Origin: Acinetobacter sp. SAAs474
GTDB taxonomy: Bacteria > Pseudomonadota > Gammaproteobacteria > Pseudomonadales > Moraxellaceae
Reading direction: 5' to 3'
Assembly (NCBI RefSeq): GCF_032823475.1
Contig: NZ_CP127915.1
Location: 2,976,001 to 3,040,000, forward strand
Length of the DNA stretch: 64,000 nt
Shown here one piece after another: positions 9,578 through 18,760 of this stretch (the stretch's first letter is position 1; each line of letters starts with the position of its first letter). Made by a program: the position numbers and the translations under genes. Under the pieces are notes generated by a model. The model was not told the DNA's origin. It saw nothing but the letters and a program-made list of their open reading frames with translations, and did not search any database.

Positions 9578-9603
9578 AATATCGAATGGAGCCCTAAATA
9601 AAA

Positions 9604-9627
9604 AAGCCACTTTATACAAAGTGGCTT
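9604..9627. terminator. Intrinsic terminator of lysS, possibly bidirectional
   Basis: A 10-bp stem AAGCCACTTT/AAAGTGGCTT with a 4-nt loop. On the minus strand it is followed by a T run (plus-strand A run at 9599-9605). It lies between convergent lysS and the 9035 gene. Confidence 0.85.
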
Positions 9628-9643
9628 ACAAACTAACATTAAT

Positions 9644-11170
9644 TTAATTTTTATGACGCATATGCGGGAATAAAATAACATCACGAATACTTGGTGCATT
9701 TGCAAATAACATCACCAAACGGTCGATACCAATTCCTTCACCCGCTGTTGGCGGTAAACCATATTCAAGTGCTTCAATAAAGTCTGCATCATAATGCATT
9801 GCTTCATCATCGCCAGCATCTTTTTCAGCTACTTGAGCTTGGAAACGTTCAGCTTGGTCAATTGGATCATTTAATTCAGAGAAACCATTGGCCAATTCAC
9901 GACCACCAATAAAGAACTCAAAACGATCGGTAATATGTGGATTATCATCGTTACGACGTGCGAGTGGAGAAGTTTCAGCCGGATATTCCGTAATAAAAGT
10001 CGGTTGACGAAGTTTAGTCTCTACCGTTTCTTCAAATACAATCGTCTGCAATTTTCCTAAACCAAAACCTGGTTTTACTTGCTCTTTGAGTTCAGTTTGA
10101 ATAAATTGCGCTAAAAACTCACGATCTGCGACGTTTTCTGGCGTAAATTGAGGATTATGTTCCAAAATTGCATCAAACATAGAGATTTTCTTAAATGGAC
10201 CTTTAAAGCTATACACTTCATCACCATAAGGGACATCGGTCGAACCTAAGATATCAATTGCCAATTTTTCCAACATATTCTCAGTTAAAGCCATCAAATC
10301 TTTATAATCTGCATAGGCCTGATAGAATTCAATCATGGTGAATTCTGGATTATGACGTGTAGAAACACCTTCATTACGGAAGTTACGGTTAATTTCAAAT
10401 ACACGTTCGAAACCACCGACAACCAAACGTTTTAAGTAAAGCTCTGGTGCAATACGTAAAAATAATGGCATATCCAAAGCATTATGATGTGTTTCAAATG
10501 GACGAGCTGATGCACCACCGGGAATTACATGCATCATCGGTGTTTCAACTTCCATAAAGCGTTCATTGCTGAGATAGCTACGAATACCTGAAACTACTTT
10601 GGCACGAATTTCAAAGGTTTTACGTGTTTCTTCATTAACGATCAGATCGAGATAACGTTTGCGATATTTAACCTCTGTATCGGTTAAACCATGAAATTTA
10701 TCTGGAAGTGGACGTAAAGATTTTGTTAACAGTTCAAAATGTTCAATATGCACATAAAGATCACCTTTACCTGAGCGACCAATATAACCTTCAACCGCGA
10801 TAATATCGCCTAAATCTAGACCCTTGATCTGCTCTAGAACTTCACTGCTCAATTCTTTACGTGCAACATACAGTTGAATACGACCAGTCATATCCTGAAT
10901 GACGATAAATGAACCGCGATTCAGCATGACACGTCCTGCAACTTTTACATAAACAGGTTCGGCTGCTTCTATATCTTGCTTCGATTGCTCAGCAAATTGT
11001 AATTGTAAATCCTGTGCATAATGCTCACGCTTAAACGTATTTGGCCAGGGGCTAACGCCCTCTTGTTTGGCGTGATCTTGAATCTGCTTTAACTTGGCAT
11101 GACGCTGTGCAATTAAATCGTTTTCGGAAATGTGTTGTTCAGAAGTCGACTGAGCGTTATTTTGCGTCAT
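9644..11170 (-). CDS. lysS: Lysyl-tRNA synthetase, class II
   Basis: A class II lysyl-tRNA synthetase of 508 residues that charges tRNA-Lys. It has an N-terminal OB-fold anticodon-binding domain (about 60-165, with [17 protein letters not shown]). The catalytic domain carries the motif 2 region [13 protein letters not shown] and the C-terminal motif 3 [12 protein letters not shown] chose the ATG at 11168-11170 (MTQNNAQST) because GAGG stands 5 nt before it; an upstream ATG at 11206 has no ribosome binding site. Monocistronic, with its own terminator. Essential housekeeping gene. Confidence 0.96.
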   Translation of the reverse strand: MTQNNAQSTSEQHISENDLIAQRHAKLKQIQDHAKQEGVSPWPNTFKREHYAQDLQLQFAEQSKQDIEAAEPVYVKVAGRVMLNRGSFIVIQDMTGRIQLYVARKELSSEVLEQIKGLDLGDIIAVEGYIGRSGKGDLYVHIEHFELLTKSLRPLPDKFHGLTDTEVKYRKRYLDLIVNEETRKTFEIRAKVVSGIRSYLSNERFMEVETPMMHVIPGGASARPFETHHNALDMPLFLRIAPELYLKRLVVGGFERVFEINRNFRNEGVSTRHNPEFTMIEFYQAYADYKDLMALTENMLEKLAIDILGSTDVPYGDEVYSFKGPFKKISMFDAILEHNPQFTPENVADREFLAQFIQTELKEQVKPGFGLGKLQTIVFEETVETKLRQPTFITEYPAETSPLARRNDDNPHITDRFEFFIGGRELANGFSELNDPIDQAERFQAQVAEKDAGDDEAMHYDADFIEALEYGLPPTAGEGIGIDRLVMLFANAPSIRDVILFPHMRHKN

Positions 11171-11574
11171 TTCTGCCTCGAATAAATTGATAAAAACTAA
11201 AGTCATATAGCATAGCAGATTTCAAACATAATGCGCAGGGGAAAATAATCAGCAAAGCTGAAAATCAGCAAAATAATCGCCCTATCTTGCTTTATTTGCA
11301 TCACTGGTGAGATATAACTTGCCGTTATTGTATTTTACAGTATGAATATTATTTGCAATCCATATTTGCATTTGTCATGCAACATCGATCAATAATTAAT
11401 TTAATTCAGCATCAGTCTTTTTTGTTGAGCGCAATCACACTTTGGCCTTTACTCGCATATCACTGATTAGACCAAAAGCTAACTTGGCTATTGAGCTATT
11501 CATACTACAATGGGATTAATGATGCATTGAAAAACTATTTAATTTAAATCAAAGATATAATGTGACTGAAAATA
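11171..11574. other. Divergent intergenic region lysS / YqiA-like gene
   Basis: About 400 bp with no convincing ORF. It contains short direct repeats of CAGCAAA near 11250-11272. Promoters of both divergent genes must lie here, but no single pair of boxes stands out. Confidence 0.5.
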
Positions 11575-12087
11575 ATGAGTGCAACTATTCCCCATACCAA
11601 AGTGCTGTATTTTCACGGCTTAGACTCTTCACGCGAATCTAAAAAATTTAATGTAATCGATTTAGAAAAAAAATTTTGTATTAATGTCGATTATCGCAAT
11701 CTATCCTTTCAAAGTGTTGCTGATTTTTATGATAATATTATTCAAAAAATTACACCTGATATTATTGTTGGGCACTGTGTTGGCGGTTATTGGGCCTTAA
11801 AATTATCACTGGCTTACCAAATTCCCTGCGTGATCGCCAATCCAAATCTATTTCCAGATTTTCGTGATGACTACCCTGCTATCTTAGATCATGATCTTGA
11901 CCATGACATTCCTCAATTTGCTTATTTGGAACTGGGAGATGAGATACTCAATATGCATGAAATTAAAGCACATTTAGAAAACTATATGCCAATTACAGCA
12001 GTAGATACAGGGCATCACCAATTACAACATCCTGAAAATATTAACCCATTGATTCAACAAATTGAATCTGCTTTTTTAAACAAATAA
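11575..12087 (+). CDS. YqiA/UPF0227-like alpha/beta-hydrolase with Cys nucleophile position
   Basis: A 170-residue small alpha/beta-hydrolase of the YqiA/YcfP-like esterase type. It starts with the strand and oxyanion loop VLYFHGLDSSRESKK (10-24). The nucleophile elbow reads GHCVGG (66-71), so the usual Ser is Cys68. An Asp within LELGDE (about 122) and a His in DTGHHQL (147/148) complete the plausible triad. E. coli YqiA hydrolyses short acyl esters; the substrate here is unknown. ATG at 11575 with weak ribosome binding site. A strong hairpin follows the stop codon. The Ser to Cys change could reduce esterase activity or indicate a thiol-hydrolase role. Confidence 0.75.
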   Translation: MSATIPHTKVLYFHGLDSSRESKKFNVIDLEKKFCINVDYRNLSFQSVADFYDNIIQKITPDIIVGHCVGGYWALKLSLAYQIPCVIANPNLFPDFRDDYPAILDHDLDHDIPQFAYLELGDEILNMHEIKAHLENYMPITAVDTGHHQLQHPENINPLIQQIESAFLNK

Positions 12088-12113
12088 AAGCCATATATCA
12101 TGGCTTTTATTTG
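12081..12113. terminator. Strong intrinsic terminator after the YqiA-like gene
   Basis: A 14-bp perfect stem (CAAATAAAAGCCAT and complement) with a 5-nt loop overlaps the stop codon region. T-rich stretches lie on both sides, so it may act in both directions. Confidence 0.8.
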
Positions 12114-12229
12114 TTGATTGATCTAAGTAGGTATCATCCGTTACACGCATAGATTCACATCATGTAAAGGCAAGCTATATTGAATATTTACTACAGATCT
12201 TGCCTAATCAAGATCTGTTTTATACCTCA

Positions 12230-12769
12230 TTAAGCCGCAGTATCTGGCTTTGATTTATCATCCAATACCGACCAAATTGGTAAACCCAAATCCTGATGAA
12301 GGTCTTTTAAATCCAGAAAAACGCTTACACCTAAAACTTGGTGATCACATTTAGTCATCAATTGCTTAACAGCACGTAGTGTTCCACCAGTTGCCAGAAC
12401 ATCATCGACAATAATGACCTTTTGTGCAGCGATATCGGCAGACATTTCTAAACGATCCAGACCATATTCTAAGCTATAACCCACACCAACAACTGGTGGT
12501 GGAAGTTTACCTGCTTTACGAATTAAAATTAGGCCCTTATTTAAGCGTTGCGCCAATAAGCTTGCCAATACAAAGCCGCGTGCTTCTACAGCAACAAAAC
12601 TTTCCACTTCCGCTAATTTATCTTCAGGAATACTGGCAATTAAGGCATTGGTTAAAGGACCAATATTGTTCATAAAAAGCGGAGTGAGGTCATAAAAACA
12701 AATGCCTGGTTTAGGAAAATCTTGAACCGTACGAATATGTGACCACAATTTAGCAGATAAGTTAATCAT
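12230..12769 (-). CDS. apt: Adenine phosphoribosyltransferase
   Basis: The 179-residue purine-salvage enzyme converts adenine and PRPP to AMP. The PRPP-binding loop VIIVDDVLATGGT is at about 118-130, and the N-terminal VQDFPKPGICFYDLTPLF and VAVEARGF are characteristic of Apt. The open frame begins at TTG 12787, but ATG 12767-12769 gives the normal N-terminus, so I prefer it. No clear Shine-Dalgarno is visible for either. The insertion sequence at 12935 lies about 165 bp upstream and may have separated the gene from part of its original control region. Confidence 0.93.
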   Translation of the reverse strand: MINLSAKLWSHIRTVQDFPKPGICFYDLTPLFMNNIGPLTNALIASIPEDKLAEVESFVAVEARGFVLASLLAQRLNKGLILIRKAGKLPPPVVGVGYSLEYGLDRLEMSADIAAQKVIIVDDVLATGGTLRAVKQLMTKCDHQVLGVSVFLDLKDLHQDLGLPIWSVLDDKSKPDTAA

Positions 12770-12934
12770 AGGAGAAAAATTAATCAAAACGACAATATTT
12801 GAATTTTACAATTTATTTTAAATTATAACCAGTCAATAAATTAAAATAGCAGTAATCTTAATACTGCCTAGAAATTTAAGTATTATCCTATTAATGATGC
12901 AATAAAAAACATAACTACATGATTATTTTAACTA

Positions 12935-12950
12935 GGGCGTGTCCTCATTT
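12935..12950 (+). repeat. Left terminal inverted repeat of the IS
   Basis: GGGCGTGTCCTCATTT matches the reverse complement of 13759-13774 at 15 of 16 positions. Confidence 0.9.
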
Positions 12951-13012
12951 GAAGAATAATATTTAAACGCCTAGAATTAGGCTCTACTTTATCTCCATTT
13001 CAATATTTTTCA

Positions 13013-13468
13013 ATGGCACGTACTCTTCTCACAGATGATATTTGGCAACAGATTCAAGTAACAATGAAATTTCATGGTTGCTATAGCTCAAAGAACAGTA
13101 GAAATATTATGGAAGCTATTTTATGGAAACTACGCACAGGTGCGACATGGCGTGATATTCCTCAAGAGTTTTGCCCTTGGAAAACTGCTTATAACCGTTT
13201 TAATCGCTGGGCTATGAAAGGCTTATGGGATAAATTTTTTTCAAACTACGAGGCAGCTTGGACCAAGAATGGGTATTCATTGATGGAAGCTACATACGCG
13301 CGCATCAGCATGCAAGTGGAGCTCGGCATGGCTTCGAGCGTGCAATTGGACAATCTCGTGGAGGACTCACAACAAAGATTCATCTTGCAACCGACGCGAA
13401 TGGATTACCGATTGATTTTAAAATCACTGGGGGTGATGTCCATGACAGCCAAGTTGCAGAACACCTAA
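13013..13468 (+). CDS. IS5-family transposase, N-terminal frame (OrfA)
   Basis: OrfA encodes the N-terminal DUF4096-like DNA-binding part of an IS5-family transposase: RTLLTDDIWQQIQ, then NIMEAILWKLRTGATWRDIP and PWKTAYNRFNRWAMKGLW. The meaningful part ends near residue 80; the remaining codons to 13468 are out of frame with the catalytic domain. The full enzyme is predicted to arise by a -1 shift on the seven-T run at 13235-13241, which joins this frame to ...DQEWVFIDGS in the next frame. The short product alone may act as an inhibitor, as for other IS elements. Confidence 0.85.
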   Translation: MARTLLTDDIWQQIQVTMKFHGCYSSKNSRNIMEAILWKLRTGATWRDIPQEFCPWKTAYNRFNRWAMKGLWDKFFSNYEAAWTKNGYSLMEATYARISMQVELGMASSVQLDNLVEDSQQRFILQPTRMDYRLILKSLGVMSMTAKLQNT

Positions 13469-13764
13469 TAGATCTAATTGAAACAGCAGATTATCTAATC
13501 GCGGACAAGGGATATGATTCTGAATATATCAGGAAGTCTGCTAGAAATCGAAAAATGATACCTATTATTCCATTAAGATCAAATAGTAAGAAATTCAATC
13601 TTGATTTTGATAAGTACTTATATTGCTTAAGACATTTAGTTGAGAATGCCTTTGCAAGATTAAAACACTTCCGTGCAATAGCAACTCGATTTGATAAACT
13701 CGCACGTAATTATCAGTCTATGATTTATATCGCCTGCATGTTCATTTGGTGTAAATCTAAATGA
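13258..13764 (+). CDS. IS5-family transposase, catalytic frame (OrfB)
   Basis: OrfB carries the DDE catalytic domain: first Asp in VFIDGSYIRAHQ, second Asp in IADKGYDS, and Glu in LVENAFARLKHFRAIATRFDK. It lies in the -1 frame relative to OrfA and stays open upstream to the slippery T run at 13235-13241, so the active enzyme is probably an OrfA-OrfB fusion made by programmed frameshifting. Independent initiation at 13258 would lack the DNA-binding part. The frame stops 10 bp before the end of the element, within the right inverted repeat. Confidence 0.88.
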   Translation: MDQEWVFIDGSYIRAHQHASGARHGFERAIGQSRGGLTTKIHLATDANGLPIDFKITGGDVHDSQVAEHLIDLIETADYLIADKGYDSEYIRKSARNRKMIPIIPLRSNSKKFNLDFDKYLYCLRHLVENAFARLKHFRAIATRFDKLARNYQSMIYIACMFIWCKSK

Positions 13765-13774
13765 GGACACACCC
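13759..13774 (-). repeat. Right terminal inverted repeat of the IS
   Basis: AAATGAGGACACACCC is the inverted partner of the left end, followed directly by the TA target copy. Confidence 0.9.
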
Positions 13775-14217
13775 TAATTAAAATATAAATTTTTTTTAAA
13801 TAATTTTTTTACATTAAATCGCTTAAAATTAAAACAAATAGCCGCAATATAAATATTAATTTAATTAATAAATTAATGTGAAATATTAATAAATTTTAAA
13901 AAATAAAAATTATGAATAGGATCAGCATTGGTTTTTTCTACCAAATCAACTATAAAACCTTTAAATAATCACTGACTATTTTTTAATGACTGGTGATGTC
14001 GATCTATGGTCATTAGATTTCATGTTATTCATACAACAAATCTTGTAACCATGTTGCAGTTGCCAATTTTCATTTAAAATCCATCGATATTAAATTCATC
14101 ACACAGATCAATCCTATAAGTTCTGTTTATTTTTAATACAGTTAATCAAAAAATTAATACTTTTTCTCGTTATAGCCTTGACCAATAAGCGTTTGCCTCA
14201 TAGAATGTCGATCATAT
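13775..14217. other. Very AT-rich intergenic region between IS and tRNA-Asn
   Basis: About 440 bp; the first 150 bp are almost only A and T with overlapping short dyads such as TTAATTTAATTAATAAATTAA. No ORF was seen. The tRNA promoter should lie at the right end. Confidence 0.55.
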
Positions 14218-14293
14218 TCTCCCATAGCTCAGTCGGTAGAGCGACGGACTGTTAATCCGCAGGTCCCTGGTTCGAGCCCAGGTGGGAGAGCCA
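14218..14293 (+). tRNA. tRNA-Asn (GTT)
   Basis: A full cloverleaf of 76 nt. The acceptor TCTCCCA (14218-14224) pairs with TGGGAGA (14283-14289); the anticodon GTT at 14251-14253 lies in loop CTGTTAA; the T-loop is TTCGAGC; CCA is encoded (14291-14293). It is followed by a terminator. Confidence 0.97.
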
Positions 14294-14301
14294 AGATTTC
14301 A

Positions 14302-14327
14302 AAAACCCACTCTATTGAGTGGGTTTT
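14302..14327 (+). terminator. Intrinsic terminator of tRNA-Asn
   Basis: An 11-bp stem AAAACCCACTC/GAGTGGGTTTT with TATT loop and a T run, 8 bp after the tRNA. Confidence 0.88.
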
Positions 14328-14350
14328 TTATTGGATTAAGATGACATCCC

Positions 14351-14830
14351 GTGTTTGATTCAAGTCAATTTACGTTTTTTATGATTGGTTGTGCTGCAAC
14401 ACTGGCATTAATCATGTTAATTTTTCAACCATCGAAACAGCCACGACAACAATTTTTTCCAAAACGCATTCTCACAACATTTGAAACAAAAATGTTTTTA
14501 CGGCTTAAAGAAAGTTTTCCAGAATACGATGTACTGGCCCAAGTTGCGTTTAGTGCATTAATTACACATCAAGACTATAAAATTCGAGCTAAATTTAATC
14601 GCAAAGTTACTGATTTTGTTTTACTCAATCGTCAGACTGATGTTATTGCTATTATTGAACTCGACGATCCAAGCCATATCGGCAAAGAACAAGAAGATGC
14701 AGAAAGAGATCGCATGCTATTTGCCGCAGGTTATCTGGTATATCGTTATACCGAAATACCTTCAGTACAAGTATTAAGAAAAGATATTATTGCAAACTCA
14801 AGCAGAAAAACACGTCCGTCAGTAAAATGA
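14351..14830 (+). CDS. DUF2726 domain protein, membrane-anchored
   Basis: A 159-residue protein with one N-terminal transmembrane segment (about 9-25, FFMIGCAATLALIMLIF) followed by a DUF2726 domain (about 40-150). The domain contains VLAQVAFSALI, RKVTDFVLLNRQTDVIAIIELDD and ERDRMLFAAGYLVYRY. The D-(x)n-ELDD pattern resembles restriction-endonuclease-like folds seen in this family, but the activity is unproven. The frame starts at GTG 14351; no better ATG exists before the membrane segment. It lies just after the tRNA-Asn terminator and converges on a small membrane protein gene. Confidence 0.75.
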   Translation: MFDSSQFTFFMIGCAATLALIMLIFQPSKQPRQQFFPKRILTTFETKMFLRLKESFPEYDVLAQVAFSALITHQDYKIRAKFNRKVTDFVLLNRQTDVIAIIELDDPSHIGKEQEDAERDRMLFAAGYLVYRYTEIPSVQVLRKDIIANSSRKTRPSVK

Positions 14831-14860
14831 TGCTTATATGACGATCAACTGCTACGATCA

Positions 14861-15112
14861 TCATTTATCCAAAGCAGCTTCACGTATTATTATCTCTGTA
14901 GCCAGCACCGAACTCGCAGCATCTTGTTGTGCAGCTTTAGCTTTGCTACGTTGAATAATTTCAGCATGTTGCTGCTTATAGATTGCTTGATTTTTAGCAT
15001 CACTATTAATCGCTAAAAATGCCATACTGATGATAAAGATAGGAATCAATAATCCTAAGCTTGCCAACGCTATAATTTTTTTATGCTGAATTAAAGTCGA
15101 AAAAAATTCCAT
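14861..15112 (-). CDS. Small hypothetical membrane protein
   Basis: An 83-residue protein with one transmembrane helix (about 12-36, IIALASLGLLIPIFIISMAFLAI) after a short basic N-terminus (LIQHKK). A polar, Ala/Gln/Lys-rich helix follows, probably coiled coil (AIYKQQHAEIIQRSKAKAAQQ). I chose the ATG at 15110-15112, which has GGA about 6 nt upstream; the frame is open to 15154. Family not recognised. It lies downstream of ubiA in the same direction, with an 88-bp gap. Confidence 0.6.
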   Translation of the reverse strand: MEFFSTLIQHKKIIALASLGLLIPIFIISMAFLAINSDAKNQAIYKQQHAEIIQRSKAKAAQQDAASSVLATEIIIREAALDK

Positions 15113-15200
15113 ATACAATCCAGAATTAAAGCATTTAAAAATACCAAACCACAAACAATATGCTACTTATCAATTCAATCAACAACTTAGATAAATAGAC

Positions 15201-16085
15201 TTAAAAAGAAGATAGCTGCATAAAAATTCCAGCAAAAATCAATATACCGACCCACCGATTATGCCTAAATGCCCAAAAGCAACGCTGTGGATCTCGATTT
15301 TTAGTTTTTGTCCATTGGTAGATAAAATCAATCATCACCAACAATAATGCAATCAAACCAAAAGGCATAAGCATATTTTTGAGATATAAAGCACTGCCGA
15401 TTAATACGATACTCAGTGCTTGTAATAATGAAATAATTTCAATATCAAAACGACCAAATAAAATCGCGGTTGATTTTACGCCAATTTTTAAATCATATTC
15501 ACGATCAGTAATCGCATATTGTGTATCATATGCCACCGTCCATGCCAAATTACCAAAGTACAATAACCAGCAAACCCAATCCAAAGGCTGACCGACTGCG
15601 GTAAATGACATGGGAATTCCCCAAGAAAATGCCATACCCAGTACCACTTGTGGTAAATGTGTGTAACGCTTCATAAATGGATAGATAAAAGCCAATAACA
15701 CAGCGACTAAAGCACAGTAAAACGTTGCAATTGGTAGAAAAAATAAGGTACATGCACTCGCTGCAACCAAGATAAAAAAAACAACCAGTGCTTCTCGAGC
15801 AGAAATAATACCGGTTGCCAAAGGACGATTTTTTGTCCGCTCCACATGTGCATCAACTTTACGATCTGCATAGTCATTAATTGCACAGCCTGCAGCACGC
15901 ATAAAAATAGTCCCCAAGGCGATAGCCAAGAGTGTCACCATATCAGGTATACCTTGTGAAGCAATCCACAGCGCCCACATGGTTGGCCAGAACACCAACT
16001 CTGTTCCAATTGGTTTATCAAAACGACATAAATAATAATACGCTTCTAAACGTTCACGCCAAGTGATTTGCTGTGCGAAGGCCAT
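15201..16085 (-). CDS. ubiA: 4-hydroxybenzoate polyprenyltransferase UbiA
   Basis: A 294-residue integral membrane prenyltransferase that attaches the polyprenyl tail to 4-hydroxybenzoate in ubiquinone synthesis. The first Asp-rich motif is NDYADRKVDAHVERTKNRPL (about 71-90). The second is YDTQYAITDREYD (about 185-197), followed by KIGVKSTAILFG. Roughly eight or nine hydrophobic segments follow the family pattern. It starts 12 bp after the ubiC stop, so ubiC-ubiA form an operon making and then prenylating 4-hydroxybenzoate. Confidence 0.95.
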   Translation of the reverse strand: MAFAQQITWRERLEAYYYLCRFDKPIGTELVFWPTMWALWIASQGIPDMVTLLAIALGTIFMRAAGCAINDYADRKVDAHVERTKNRPLATGIISAREALVVFFILVAASACTLFFLPIATFYCALVAVLLAFIYPFMKRYTHLPQVVLGMAFSWGIPMSFTAVGQPLDWVCWLLYFGNLAWTVAYDTQYAITDREYDLKIGVKSTAILFGRFDIEIISLLQALSIVLIGSALYLKNMLMPFGLIALLLVMIDFIYQWTKTKNRDPQRCFWAFRHNRWVGILIFAGIFMQLSSF

Positions 16086-16097
16086 GACTACCCTTTT

Positions 16098-16634
16098 TTA
16101 AATATCAAACGATGAATGCTGTATCGCAAGAAATTTTTCAAATTGTGCTAAAAAAGTTTCTTGAACAATGAATTTACAACCGTGCCAAGTATAACAGCTC
16201 TGACGTGTCCAGCCATCTTCTAACCATACAACACGTCGCTCACATAACGGTTGTGTACGCTGGAACAGAAAAAAACCAATCGGCCTCGTACCTAAATGTT
16301 GAAAAATACGTGCACGCTTTTGTAAACTCAGAATTGGAAATATACTCTTTGCTCTGACCCAAGCCTGATGTTCACAGCCATATAAATACGCATCTCTAAC
16401 CCAAGACGTATGCTGATAAGGTAAGTTCATCCACTGTGCATCATGAAAATTTAAACGCTCAAAGTGTTGCTGTATTGGCTCAACTTTAAACTTCCCCCCC
16501 GCTAAATCAGTTAACTGCTTGGTCAATGAACCTGGGGCAAATAACCACGGTTGTAGTGCTGCTGGAATTGTGCTTTTGTTAATCGCAAATCGCTGTTTAT
16601 TTCGCATATATATAGAATTTTTCCATTCCTTCAT
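16098..16634 (-). CDS. ubiC: Chorismate pyruvate-lyase UbiC
   Basis: A 178-residue UbiC-type enzyme that removes pyruvate from chorismate to give 4-hydroxybenzoate, the first committed step of ubiquinone synthesis. Recognisable family features are LTKQLTDLAGGKFKVEPIQQ, the substrate-site region WVRDAYLYGCEHQAWVRAKS, LGTRPIGFFLF and the terminal FLAQF. The start is ambiguous between ATG 16634 and ATG 16607 (MRNKQRF); neither has a strong ribosome binding site. It sits directly upstream of ubiA. Confidence 0.92.
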   Translation of the reverse strand: MKEWKNSIYMRNKQRFAINKSTIPAALQPWLFAPGSLTKQLTDLAGGKFKVEPIQQHFERLNFHDAQWMNLPYQHTSWVRDAYLYGCEHQAWVRAKSIFPILSLQKRARIFQHLGTRPIGFFLFQRTQPLCERRVVWLEDGWTRQSCYTWHGCKFIVQETFLAQFEKFLAIQHSSFDI

Positions 16635-16752
16635 TTAAAAATATCATCATTCATAAAGGATGATGAAAATCTTCAGCAGTTTCTACCCAATATTATCATA
16701 CAGCGTATGACGATAGCCCACGATCGCTATGCCATGGATGTTAGACAATAGA

Positions 16753-17028
16753 TTAGCAATGATCTGTTTTTGCAATTGATTCAAATTGACCTTGTGCTGT
16801 TTTAATTAAAATCATACCTTCGGTACTCAAATAAAATACTTCAGGATAAGGATAATCTAAAGCCTGCTCAGGATGTTTTAAGCCAACAAATTGTACCTGT
16901 TTATAGCCTTCAGCCGTATGTCCAAGCTCAATATAAGTCACCATAGAAAAATTCATTTTAAATCCTTTACGATGATCATGGCGATCTATCCAAGGATAAA
17001 AGCTGGTATGTTTTTTACGCGGTGCCAT
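16753..17028 (-). CDS. Hypothetical protein, 91 aa
   Basis: A small soluble protein with no recognised family. The N-terminal 25 residues are basic and His-rich (MAPRKKHTSFYPWIDRHDHR). The rest looks like a compact beta-rich domain (MVTYIELGHTAEGYKQVQFV, then PEVFYLSTEGMILIKTAQGQ). It lies between glnA and ubiC in the same direction, downstream of the glnA terminator. An internal ATG at 16956 would give a shorter form lacking the basic leader. Gene status is supported by normal codon use rather than homology. Confidence 0.6.
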   Translation of the reverse strand: MAPRKKHTSFYPWIDRHDHRKGFKMNFSMVTYIELGHTAEGYKQVQFVGLKHPEQALDYPYPEVFYLSTEGMILIKTAQGQFESIAKTDHC

Positions 17029-17070
17029 AGATTTCTCATCATCAACTTAATCACAAAACATATCATACAA

Positions 17071-17096
17071 AAAACCCGCATAAATATGCGGGTTTT
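17071..17096 (-). terminator. Intrinsic terminator of glnA
   Basis: A 12-bp stem AAAACCCGCATA/TATGCGGGTTTT with runs of A and T on both sides, 26 bp after the glnA stop codon. Confidence 0.85.
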
Positions 17097-17121
17097 TATA
17101 ACAACAAAGTATACGAATGAA

Positions 17122-18537
17122 TTACAAGCTGTAATACATATCAAACTCAACAGGATGCGTCGTAGTATTTAAACGGCGTACATCTTCTGTTTTAAGCTCG
17201 ATATAAGCATCGATCATTTCTTTAGTGAATACACCACCTTTAAGAAGATAATCATGATCTGCAGCAAGTGCTTCTAATGCCATATCTAAGCTATGTGCAA
17301 CAGTTGGTATTTTTGCTTCTTCTTCAGGCGGAAGATCATACAAGTTTTTATCTGCTGCTTCACCTGGATGAATTTTATTTTGAATACCATCTAGTCCTGC
17401 CATTAATAATGCTGCAAAACCTAAGTATGGGTTCATCATTGGATCAGGGAAACGCGCTTCGATACGCTTACCTTTTGGATTAGAGACATAAGGAATACGA
17501 ATTGATGCTGAACGGTTACGTGCAGAGTAAGCCAGCATAATTGGTGCTTCAAAATGTGGTACCAAACGCTTGTATGAGTTAGTTGATGGATTAGTTAATG
17601 CATTAAGTGAACGTGCATGTTTAATAATACCACCGATAAAGTACAGCGCCATTTCTGAAAGACCGGCATACTCATCACCAGCAAATAGGTTTTTACCATC
17701 TTTAGAAATTGACATGTGTACATGCATACCTGAACCATTATCACCCACCATTGGTTTAGGCATAAAAGTGGCAGTTTTTGCATATTGATGTGCAACATTC
17801 CATACAGCATATTTAAACTGTTGTACTTCATCTGCTTTACGTACCATGGTATTAAAGCTCACACCAATTTCTAGTTGGCAAGATGCAACTTCATGGTGAT
17901 GTACTTCAACACGTCCAGGCCCCATAATATCTTCAATTTTTGCACACATATCAGCACGCATATCTTGTGAAGAATCTACTGGAGGTACAGGGAAATAACC
18001 ACCTTTTACACGTGGACGGTGACCAGAGTTACCCGCTTCATAATCCTTGCCTGTAGACCAAGCTGCTTCTTCAGCGATCAAGGTATGACGTGCGCCAGAC
18101 ATATCAATGTCCCACTTCACTTCGTCAAACACAAAGAATTCTGGTTCTGGACCAAAAAATGCAGTATCACCAATACCAGTTGATTTTAGGTATTCTTCAG
18201 CACGACGAGCAATAGAGCGAGGATCACGTTCATAGCCTTGACCTGTAGAAGGTTCAATAACATCACAAGTGACCACCACTGTTGGCTCAGCAAAAAACGG
18301 GTCGATAAAACCAGTTTCTGCATCTGGACGTAGAATCATGTCAGAAGCTTCAATACCCTTCCAACCTGCAATTGAAGAACCGTCAAACATTTTGCCGTCT
18401 TCAAATGTATCTTCGTCAACAGTGTCTGCTGGATAAGTTACATGTTGCTCTTTACCCTTAGTATCAGTGAAACGAAAATCGACCCATTTTGCGCCACTTT
18501 CTTGGATGAGTTGAAGGACCTTGTTCGCCATGCTCAT
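17122..18537 (-). CDS. glnA: Glutamine synthetase type I
   Basis: A 471-residue dodecameric GSI that makes glutamine from glutamate, ammonia and ATP. It shows the N-terminal beta-grasp ([20 protein letters not shown]), [10 protein letters not shown], the catalytic [15 protein letters not shown], the ATP-binding [16 protein letters not shown], the loop [17 protein letters not shown] and the adenylylation region NLYDLPPEE. Tyr is at about 400 (398 counted from the second Met), so control by GlnE is expected. GGAG precedes ATG 18537. A sigma-54 promoter and an NtrC-like dyad lie upstream, consistent with induction by nitrogen limitation. It is monocistronic. Confidence 0.97.
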   Translation of the reverse strand: MSMANKVLQLIQESGAKWVDFRFTDTKGKEQHVTYPADTVDEDTFEDGKMFDGSSIAGWKGIEASDMILRPDAETGFIDPFFAEPTVVVTCDVIEPSTGQGYERDPRSIARRAEEYLKSTGIGDTAFFGPEPEFFVFDEVKWDIDMSGARHTLIAEEAAWSTGKDYEAGNSGHRPRVKGGYFPVPPVDSSQDMRADMCAKIEDIMGPGRVEVHHHEVASCQLEIGVSFNTMVRKADEVQQFKYAVWNVAHQYAKTATFMPKPMVGDNGSGMHVHMSISKDGKNLFAGDEYAGLSEMALYFIGGIIKHARSLNALTNPSTNSYKRLVPHFEAPIMLAYSARNRSASIRIPYVSNPKGKRIEARFPDPMMNPYLGFAALLMAGLDGIQNKIHPGEAADKNLYDLPPEEEAKIPTVAHSLDMALEALAADHDYLLKGGVFTKEMIDAYIELKTEDVRRLNTTTHPVEFDMYYSL

Positions 18538-18596
18538 TTTGCTCCGATGTTTTTTATTGCACCCATGAAGTGCGTGTTAGTAGTTGGCTGTTATTA

Positions 18597-18613
18597 AGCA
18601 ATTACCATACCAA
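18597..18613 (-). promoter_or_regulatory. Sigma-54 (RpoN) promoter of glnA
   Basis: The minus strand reads TTGGTATGGTAATTGCTT. It matches YTGGCACGRNNNTTGCW with the exact GG/GC spacing of 10 nt required for -24/-12 elements. The predicted start site would lie about 50 nt upstream of the glnA ATG. Confidence 0.8.
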
Positions 18614-18760
18614 CTTTAAAGAGATCAGCTAAAATACTGAATTCCATATCAGAAAACACGACATGTCGCTTCCTCTTTGGCACTATTATACTGGCTAAAC
18701 TTAGAAATGCACCATATTCAGCCATACTTGATCAGAATTATTCACTGTCATTTTTAAATT

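Larger units (their letters stand above)
12935..13774 (+). mobile_element. IS5-family insertion sequence (IS427-like group), 840 bp
   Basis: A complete element bounded by 16-bp terminal inverted repeats: GGGCGTGTCCTCATTT on the left and the complement of GGGTGTGTCCTCATTT on the right, with one mismatch. It is flanked on both sides by TA (12933-12934 and 13775-13776), the short target duplication typical of this group. It carries two overlapping transposase frames joined by a T7 slippery run. Both ends and the catalytic triad are intact, so it could still be mobile. Confidence 0.93.

Noticed and set aside
13775..13920. Possible origin-like AT-rich unwinding region beside the IS
   Set aside because: It is AT-rich with short dyads, but no DnaA boxes or iterons were recognised.
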